A stretch of 64,000 nucleotides of DNA from Diphasiastrum complanatum (Eukaryota; Streptophyta; Lycopodiopsida; Lycopodiales; Lycopodiaceae). The notes below the pieces were generated by a model that saw only the letters and a list, made by a program, of their open reading frames with translations, was not told the DNA's origin and ran no database searches. Position numbers and translations under genes: made by a program. The stretch lies in contig CM055111.1 in NCBI GenBank assembly GCA_029204225.1, positions 15,689,207 to 15,753,206 of the forward strand. Direction: 5' to 3'. This document shows, in pieces, positions 57,620 through 64,000 of the stretch (position 1 is its first letter; the number at the start of each line of letters is the position of its first letter).

Positions 57620-58245
57620 GTTAGACAAAGTTGCAGCTGCATCCAAATACGATGTCAAACAAATCCACACACCTATTTGTAGACCTCTTGTCGAAGAACT
57701 GACATCTATGATGGACCCAGTTTCGAATGCACTCAACTGGACATCCTCATGTAAATCCAACTCTCCTACTAACATACCAACATCTATCACAATATGTGTC
57801 TCATCGGAACTCTTTCAAATATGATGGAATCAACTCCATCGCTACTAACCACATCATGCACCTGCTCCAACTCATGAGAAAGAAGCCTCCTCTTTGTTTT
57901 ACTCATTTGCTCTAATGTATTCCTCCTCTCTGTTCTAGACTCTAACTCCGACGTCCTACATATGAGATCTCTATGAACATAATTAAGGGTGACAATCTCT
58001 CCTAAATTACTCCTAAAACCAACATCACCAATGGGCATATGTTCGATGCTATGCAAGTTTGAAACCAAAATTGCAGTCGAACATGTCGCCTCCACATCAA
58101 CACGGACGACAGGTGCGGATGATAATGCCCTTTGCACCACATTGCTTTTTCTATTCAACCTCCTCCTCTTTGCGGACCTGCTCTCACCCTTTAGAGTAAT
58201 GTACGTCCTCACACACTCAAGGTTTGTCCATGCTCTACTGTACAT
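57615..58245 (-). pseudogene. Unknown ORF, 5' part, cut by copia C2
   Basis: A 152-codon minus-strand frame from about 58245 begins MYSRAWTNLECVRTYITLKG, with a basic SAKRRRLNRKS stretch near residue 24 that could be a nuclear signal, and HELEQVHDVVSSDGVDSIIF near its end. It stops at 57787. The adjacent frame then carries LVGELDLHEDVQLSAFETGS and IGVWICLTSYLDAAATLSNP up to the C2 target site. The stop and frame change suggest a decayed gene. No family is recognised. The other half lies at 51436-51816. Confidence 0.5.
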
Positions 58246-58410
58246 ATAATTTTCACTTTTTCAGAAACAAAAACCTCTGGAATTGAAACACAAATTATTA
58301 GATTTGTTGTAAATTATTTTGAAAATAACAAGACAATTGCTGAGAAACATATAATCAAAAAAATGTTGAATATATGCACTATTTGATTAAGGGTATTATA
58401 GCTATTTGTA
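58246..58410. other. Short AT-rich spacer
   Basis: Nothing recognised. Confidence 0.5.
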
Positions 58411-58535
58411 GAGGTAGGTGATCAACCGAATGTTCGAGGTAAGTGATCAGCTGAATATTTGCGGTAAGTGATCAGTCAAATGTCTGTGATAAGTGATCAG
58501 CCGAATGTCTGTGATAAGTGATGATTTGTCTATGT
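58411..58535 (+). repeat. Minisatellite, five 25-bp units
   Basis: Units start at 58411, 58436, 58461, 58486 and 58511, each like GGTAAGTGATCAGCCGAATG plus five bases. Two more units resume at 58779 and 58804. Confidence 0.93.
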
Positions 58536-58592
58536 TGCTTGTGAATACTTTTTGAGACAATTACTCTCATTCAGTTCATCATGCCAGAAAAA

Positions 58593-58730
58593 CTAATAAA
58601 TGGGTACACTAATAAAATGTACACTATCTAAACATCAAATGTTCCTACATCACACCTGGCTAATAAATGGGTACACTAATAAATGTACATTATCTGAACA
58701 TCAAATGTTCTCGCGTCACACCTGGCTAAT
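58593..58730 (+). repeat. 67-bp tandem duplication
   Basis: Two copies starting CTAATAAATGGGTACACTAA at 58593 and 58660, with a third truncated start at 58726. The pair sits inside the 25-bp array, separating its units. Confidence 0.93.
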
Positions 58731-58778
58731 AGTTAAGCAGTATGTTGCTTGGTGTGAGGCATGATTAGCCCAATGTCT

Positions 58779-58819
58779 ACGGTAAGTGATCAACCGAATG
58801 TCTATGGTAAGGAATCGGC
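58779..58819 (+). repeat. Last units of the 25-bp minisatellite
   Basis: Two units (58779, 58804) end exactly where the LTR of H begins. Confidence 0.85.
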
Positions 58820-59760
58820 TAGTAATTATTCTTCCGTAGAGAACACGATGAAAGTTTGAATAAATCAAACTAATATCAGTGTCTTCAATCGGGTCTGTAT
58901 CTGATCTATTTACTAATAGAACAGTATTAGCTCTGATTGAATATGCGTGCGAAAATTATATGCGGAAGTAAGAGACAACTTAAGACAATTTTTAGACAAT
59001 AAGAAACTATTGATCAAAAACGAATTTTTATCACTATGGATCTGAATCATCAATATACATCTCTCGTTGTCTTATCTCGCTCTTGTGTCTCTGATTGAGT
59101 TACTGATTTACAACAAGTAGTGCACATGTATTTATATTGCTACACGACAGGTTTTTTGGCCTTTCAATGCTGTAACAGTAGATATCTAACCGTTTACGAT
59201 GGTTGATATTCAAATAGATGCTATGTTTTCAGGGTCAAATAATTTCTGTTCACGAATTATTTGCAAAAGCTTATCTCTTCGTCTCAGCTTCGTGTTCCGG
59301 AAAATTTTCACGACACTTGTCTTTTCGCGACAGATGACAATTCTCGAGCTTGAAGAAGAATCAGAATATTTCGTGAATTGTTCACTTATGTGGCCTGCTA
59401 CACAAGCCCATCGAGCCAGAAATTGGTCGAATTCAATAAAGAATGGTCAAAACTTCAAACGAGAGGTGTCCACAGATTTGTGGGCTCGACACAAATCCAC
59501 AGGTTCATTTTCAGCTCAATTTCGACATCGTTTGTCCAGAAACGGCTCTACCGAAGGGAATGCCACTAAATGGACTACTTTCCAACATTCCCAAGAAATG
59601 GTCGAATGTCGTCGAACGTAGTCCGTTTCAAATCCTCTATTCCGTCCTTTGATGCACGCCGAGACGAACCTACAAGACTAAATTGGGCTCCAAACGGTTC
59701 AATACTCATAGAAAAACATGCGTTCGAACCAGAAATCCTAAATTCTCCGCTGCTTCTTCT
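58820..59760 (-). repeat. 3' LTR of copia H
   Basis: 58820-59230 clearly matches 63583-64000. The upper edge near 59760 is uncertain because the partner LTR leaves the window and the adjoining coding end is deleted. Plus-strand frames here (59199-59767) are shadows. Confidence 0.8.
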
Positions 59761-60406
59761 CGACTAAGTCCCTAATCACATGATACTTGATAGCTATATG
59801 CTTCGTTTTTGAGTGAAATACAAGATCTTTCGTAAGATAGATTGTTGAAGTGTTATCCATCAACAAGACATAAGGTTCATTAATAGATTCATCAAATCCT
59901 TCCAACATCTGTTTGATCCAAATCAGCTCATTTGCCATCTTGGCTACTGCTACATATTCCGCCTCGCATGAAGATTGAGCTACTGCTGTTTGCTTCTTGC
60001 TTATCCAGAGCATGGCTGTGCCAGATGCAAGAGTACAACCTCCTGAAATACTTTTGCTATCATCCTTCATGAATGCCCAGCTTGCGTCACTGTAAGATTC
60101 GATGTGAAATATAGCTTCCATCGAATAACGTAGTCCATAGTCTTTCATTTCCTGGAGATAATGTAGTACTCTCTTTGATAACTTCCAATGCAAAGATCCT
60201 GGGTTCAGATTATATTGGCTTAGCTTGTATACTGCAAACGCTATATCAGTTCTGGTGTTGTATGCTAGGTATAATAATGATCCAATCAGCCTACGATAGG
60301 GTGTTTTGGCCATTCGTTCCTCTTCCTTGAGAGTCTGCAGACAATCTGTCTTGCTCAATATTGTTCCAGGTATCATGGGAGTATGCAGACCTTTGTATTT
60401 GAGCAT
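59738..60406 (-). pseudogene. pol: H RNase H and RT end
   Basis: On minus: MLKYKGLHTPMIPGTILSKT, TPYRRLIGSLLYLAYNTRTD, HWKLSKRVLHYLQEMKDYGL, then RNase H with SYSDASWAFMKDDSKSISGG, AQSSCEAEYVAVAKMANELI, FHSKTKHIAIKYHVIRDLVE. Catalytic Asp and Glu are kept. The frame ends at VEKKQRRI, losing the usual IADxxTKPL tail. One frameshift (near 60410) separates it from the RT body. Confidence 0.9.
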
Positions 60407-61121
60407 GTTGAAGTCTTCAATGATCTTTTGAATGTACTTTTGTTGGTGAAGATAAGTCTCTCACAATCTGCAAGCCTAGATAGATTTTAGCTTCTCCTAG
60501 GTTAGCAATCTCAAATATTTCAGAAATGTCTCTTTTGACATTTGAAATTAACTTATCTCTTCTTGAGAAGATAAGTGTGTCATCAACATAGACAGCTAGA
60601 ATGATTATTTCATTTTGGACATGCTTGATATAGACATCTGACTCAGCAAATAGAGGTTTGAAGCCTAAGGAATGTAGTGCTTTGTCCTTCTTTTTATACC
60701 ATTGTCTGGCTGCTTGTTTCAGAACATAAATGCTTTTATTTATGTGAACTCCGTATTCAGGATATTCTTGGTTTACAAAACCAAGTAGTTGGTCCATGAA
60801 TAAGTCTTCTTCCAATTCTGCATGCAAGAAAGCAGTATTCTCATCCACAATATGGATTTTTAGATCATGAGCCACTACATACGCAAATAACAAGTGAATT
60901 GATGTATGTTTGACTACCGGTGAGAAAGTATCAGTGTAGTCGATTCCATACTTTTGTGAAAATCCTTTAGCAACTAACCTTGCTTTGTATCTGATGTTTT
61001 CTACATCAGGACCTATTTTGATCTTGTAGATCCACTTGCACTTGACAGGTTTTTTGCCATCAGGTAGAGGTGCAAGTGTCCATACATTGTTCTTATAAAT
61101 GGATGACATTTCGTCCTCCAT
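60407..61121 (-). pseudogene. pol: H reverse transcriptase
   Basis: Minus frame of 234 codons: MEDEMSSIYKNNVWTLAPLP, KCKWIYKIKIGPD, KARLVAKGFSQKYGIDYTDT, HIVDENTAFLHAELEEDLFM (normally QMDVxTAFLxG, so the catalytic Asp position survives as part of VDENTAF), YVLKQAARQWYKKKDKALHS and VYVDDTLIFSRRD with intact YVDD near 60570. This long frame is the best preserved part of H. It ends in a frameshift to the RNase H piece. Confidence 0.9.
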
Positions 61122-62700
61122 TGCCTGAATCCATCAATAGCTTTCTTGAATGTTTGAGGTTCGTAAGAGAAACCACAAAATTCGATGGCTGTATTAAAAA
61201 CATCTTGACTATACCTTTCTGGTGATTTTCGTTGTCTGTCAGATCTTCTCATAGGTGGTTTCGAGTCCGATTTTGCAGGTCTCAAGTTTGATTCTGATTC
61301 GAGCTTTTCTGCTAGAATTTGAATTGGCGATTTGAGTCTGTCAAGCACTCGATCTTGACCTCCCTCTAAATTTGGTAAGACTCTTTCATCTTCTGCTTGT
61401 TTTTCTTTTGTCGTCATTGGTAGCTCATAATAGTTTTTGAGAACTTCATAGTCGACTAGGTCATTGTCTGCTATGTATTTTGTCTCATCAAATTTAACAT
61501 CTCAAACAACTTTTATCTTGCCAGTTTCTAGTATAATATGACGAATGTAACTCGAATCCTACCATAAAACCTTGTCATGTCTTTTCATCGAGTTTCTTTC
61601 TCAATTTATCTGGTATGTGCATATACACTATGCATCCAAATGTCCGAACATGTGCTAGATTTGGCTTCGACTTCTACCATATCTCATAAGAAGTTTTATC
61701 TGGTATTCAAGATTTCAGAATACAATTTTGAAGAAAATTTGATGTAGCCATTACTTCTGCCCACAACTATTTTGGTGCTTTCGCATGAGCCATCATACAC
61801 CTTGCAGCTTCCACCAGTGTGCGATTCCTTCGTTCAACTATTCCATTGTGTTGAGGTGTGTAAGATGAGGTCTTCGTGTGCATAATACCTCGATTAGTAC
61901 AATAAGCCTTGAATTCATTAGAATTGTGCTCACCTCCATGATCTGTGCGAATCTACTTTTGCTTATTGCATGTCTGCTTCTCAACTCAATTCATATACTC
62001 AACAAATTTCTCGAAAGCTTCCAATTTGGTACCAATAAAGTATACCATACTAAAATTTCCTGAAGTCATCAATAAATGTTATGAAGTACTTCGCATCACC
62101 CAACGACAATACTTCGAATGGTCCTCAAATATCTAAATGCACAATTTCAAGTACCTTAGTTGCTTTATAAACATCCTTACTGAAAGGTGATCTAGTCATC
62201 TTGCCTTTAAGATAGGATTCGCAGGTAGTTCAAATATCTCTACTTGTGATTTCGACTCATTGAATTCTCTGACTTTTGTTGGCTTGGTACAAGGCTTCCA
62301 TGTTCATATGACATAGCCTCTTGTGCCACAATACATTTGTTGATTCCTGAGTTTGATTGACTTGTTCGATTCTTGTTCAAATGTTCAGGTGATATAAACT
62401 TCATTCTCTGTTGCCTTTAGCAACCAGGTTATCAGAATCTTCCTCAAACAGTTTACAAGGGTTCTTTGTGAAGATTATTGACATGCTTGTATTGACTATC
62501 TTAGCTACAACTAGAAGATCTTTATCAAGAGTAGGGACATAGGGAACTTCCTCCAGTTTCTTATCTCCCTAATTCAATCCTGCCATAATACACCAGTTCC
62601 ATCAACCATGTGTTTAGAACCATCTCCAAGTATAATAAATCTCGAATAGTTCGTCTTCTTGTACTCAGACAAATAATAGTCTACTACTGCATGACCCCGT
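61122..62700 (-). pseudogene. pol: H integrase and linker, heavily decayed
   Basis: Only scattered minus-strand pieces survive: KATKVLEIVHLDI followed by a stop and GPFEVLSLGDAKYFITFIDD (about 62050-62180), traces of the QWNS/TKESHTGGS region, and an acidic linker (61013-61417). Asp of HSD is present as HLD. The bases near 62600-62650 (SRFIILGDGSKHMVDGTG) join the Gag knuckle almost directly to sequence after the protease, so the DSGA motif has been deleted. Stops are too many to count reliably. Confidence 0.75.
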
Positions 62701-63520
62701 TTATGACAATGAATGCATTCAATCTTTGGATCTAACCAACACTTTTCTTTTGTGTGACCTGATCTTCTGCATTTATTGCAGATTTTCTTATCACTAGAAC
62801 TTTCTGTTGTTTACCAGATTGTTGTTCATTTGTCTTAGACCCATTCTTTTTAGCAGACTCCCTCTTAAACTTAGACTTCTTAGAAGATTTATTCTTTTGA
62901 GTAAATAGAGCATTTTTGGAATCACCATTGTCGTCATAGCATTCACGAGCTTCTACTTCCTCTTTAATTCCGTCTATTGCCTTTTGAAGTGTCATTGTCA
63001 CATCTTTCGCCAATAAGGTTCTTGTTGTGTGGAATGACCTGGGTAGGGCTTGAAGAAAATAACTAGGTTGTTTTCTGCACCAGAATTTTGCAAGGAAATA
63101 AACAGATCTTTAATCTTTCACGCGAATGTGTTCAGGTCTTTGCCGTCCCACTGTAGGTAAGTCAATTGGTCGTCCAAGAACATGATCTGATCACGAGATC
63201 GAGTCTCATTCGTGGATTGCAATTATTCCCATAAATCTTTTGCGTTCGAAATTGATGTAAGATCTAGTATTATATTGTCATGCACTAAAGATGCAATAAT
63301 TGCTATAGCTCTATCATTTTTTAAACTCCATTCTCGAAGTTCTTTACCAGGAGTAGCTACTGGCATCTCCTCTATTGGTTCTACCCATTGCCATAGACCT
63401 TCGCCCTTCAATAAGAGTGAAGTCTTTAATTTCCAAATCAAGTAGTTTGAACCTTCTGGATCGAAGATCGTAGTGATCATAGCTTGAATATTGATGATCA
63501 AAGTATCAATTTCAATTCCA
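62701..63520 (-). pseudogene. gag: H Gag
   Basis: Minus: INIQAMITTIFDPEGSNYLI then WKLKTSLLLKGEGLWQWVEP (63400-63500), GKELREWSLKNDRAIAIIAS, LTYLQWDGKDLNTFA with a stop, MAKDVTMTLQKAIDGIKEEV, basic region, and a knuckle CIHCHKRGHAVVDY in which the final Cys is Tyr. The ATG preceding the frame is not in register, so the start is unclear. Stops and frameshifts occur between 63000 and 63240. Confidence 0.85.
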
Positions 63521-63523
63521 TAG

Positions 63524-63535
63524 GCTCTGATACCA
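63524..63535 (-). other. Primer-binding site copy 1 of copia H
   Basis: On the minus strand TGGTATCAGAGC, 47 bases inside the LTR edge. Confidence 0.8.
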
Positions 63536-63558
63536 CTGTATCAAATTTAATTCCGGAT

Positions 63559-63570
63559 GCTCTGATACCA
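63559..63570 (-). other. Primer-binding site copy 2 of copia H
   Basis: A second exact TGGTATCAGAGC 35 bp from the first, closer to the LTR. The flanks share 'aattcc' and 'ccact', pointing to a local duplication. Confidence 0.85.
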
Positions 63571-63582
63571 CTATAGAAAAAA

Positions 63583-64000
63583 TAGTAATTATCTTTCCAC
63601 AGAGAAATGATAAAATTTTGAATAAATCAAACTAATATCAGTGTCTTCAATCGGGTCTGTATCTGATCTATTTACTAATAGAACAGTATTAGCTCTGATT
63701 GAATATGCGTGCAAAAATTATGTGTGGAAGTAAGAGACAACTTTGGACAGTTTTTAGACAATAAGAAACTATTGATCAAAAATGAATTTTCATAACTCTA
63801 AATCTGAATCATCAATATACATCTCTTGATGTCTTATCTCATTGTTGTGTCTCTGATTGAGTTAGTGTATTACAATGAGTAGTGCACATGTATTTATAGT
63901 GCTACAAGACAGGTCTTTTGGCCTTTAATTTACAAGTCTTTTGGCCTTTCAATGCTGTAACAAAAGATATCTAACCGTTTACGAATAGGTGCTATGTTTT
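63583..64000 (-). repeat. 5' LTR of copia H, incomplete at window end
   Basis: Matches 58820-59230. Near 63910-63950 it carries a small tandem duplication of 'aagtcttttggccttt', and it lacks a short stretch present in the 3' LTR. Confidence 0.88.

Larger units (their letters stand above)
58820..64000 (-). mobile_element. Copia H, runs off the window end
   Basis: A minus-strand copia element with 3' LTR from 58820, RNase H, RT, badly decayed integrase, gag, PBS, and the inner part of the 5' LTR from 63583 to the window end. Its gag and pol resemble G2. The protease active site and the RNase H tail are deleted. Confidence 0.9.

Noticed and set aside
57602-57790. Short minus ORF as a separate gene
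   Set aside because: Its last codons are in the C2 LTR; it is better read as the continuation of the split unknown ORF.
59199-59767. Overlapping plus ORFs up to 140 codons
   Set aside because: All lie in the H LTR in different frames with no domain.
1-64000. tRNA, rRNA or organellar genes
   Set aside because: No cloverleaf or rRNA signature seen. The only tRNA-like pieces are 12-bp primer-binding sites.

Overview
The window looks like repeat-packed nuclear DNA of a land plant. It is AT-rich, contains no rRNA or tRNA gene that I can recognise, and is built almost wholly of LTR retrotransposons in different states of decay. Ty1/copia elements dominate. There are three Ty3/gypsy relics and one CACTA (En/Spm) transposase relic. 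All readable primer-binding sites match the 3' end of plant initiator-Met tRNA. I cannot place the species further from sequence alone.

Layout. 1421-7035: copia A, complete with short LTRs but riddled with stops. About 7465-8640 (-): relic of a multi-exon gene I cannot name. 8841-9200 (-): fragment A2 of the A family. 9750-10400 (-): gypsy relic Y1. 12181-12800: diverged tandem repeat of about 155 bp. 12896-16280: copia B (integrase to 3' LTR). 18580-19352: LTR of family G, cut by the next element. 19353-30236: copia C1, with the young complete copia D (21479-27792, minus strand) inserted in its gag. C1 then runs directly into gypsy Y2 (30237-31735), copia B2 (31736-about 33490) and copia F (33518 onward), giving a chain of truncated pieces. 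34088-34227 and 37421-37607: minisatellites and a hairpin. 37693-38190: CACTA relic. 38870-39790: gypsy gag Y3. 41486-45727 (-): copia G2 with a large pol deletion. 45728-47732: copia D2, whose LTR abuts copia E (47733-50591). 51817-57614 (-): complete copia C2 with its target duplication, carrying an inverted core and splitting an unknown ORF (51436-51816 plus 57615-58245). 58411-58819: 25-bp and 67-bp tandem repeats. 58820-64000 (-): copia H, whose 5' LTR leaves the window.

How the parts relate. Each copia unit follows LTR - PBS - Gag - protease - integrase - RT - RNase H - PPT - LTR. None encodes a complete uninterrupted polyprotein. D comes closest, with LTRs that look nearly identical and one internal stop, so it is the only plausible recent mover. 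Insertion order can be read off: G1 LTR, then C1 into it, then D into C1; E, then D2 into E; unknown ORF, then C2 into it. The C and D LTR families share dispersed ACACGTGT palindromes (G-box core), and the C LTR also carries five CCAAT motifs about 33 bp apart.

I found no convincing new biological system. The items most worth following are the inverted core of C2, the near-intact nested element D, the two unknown host-gene relics, and the shared LTR palindromes.
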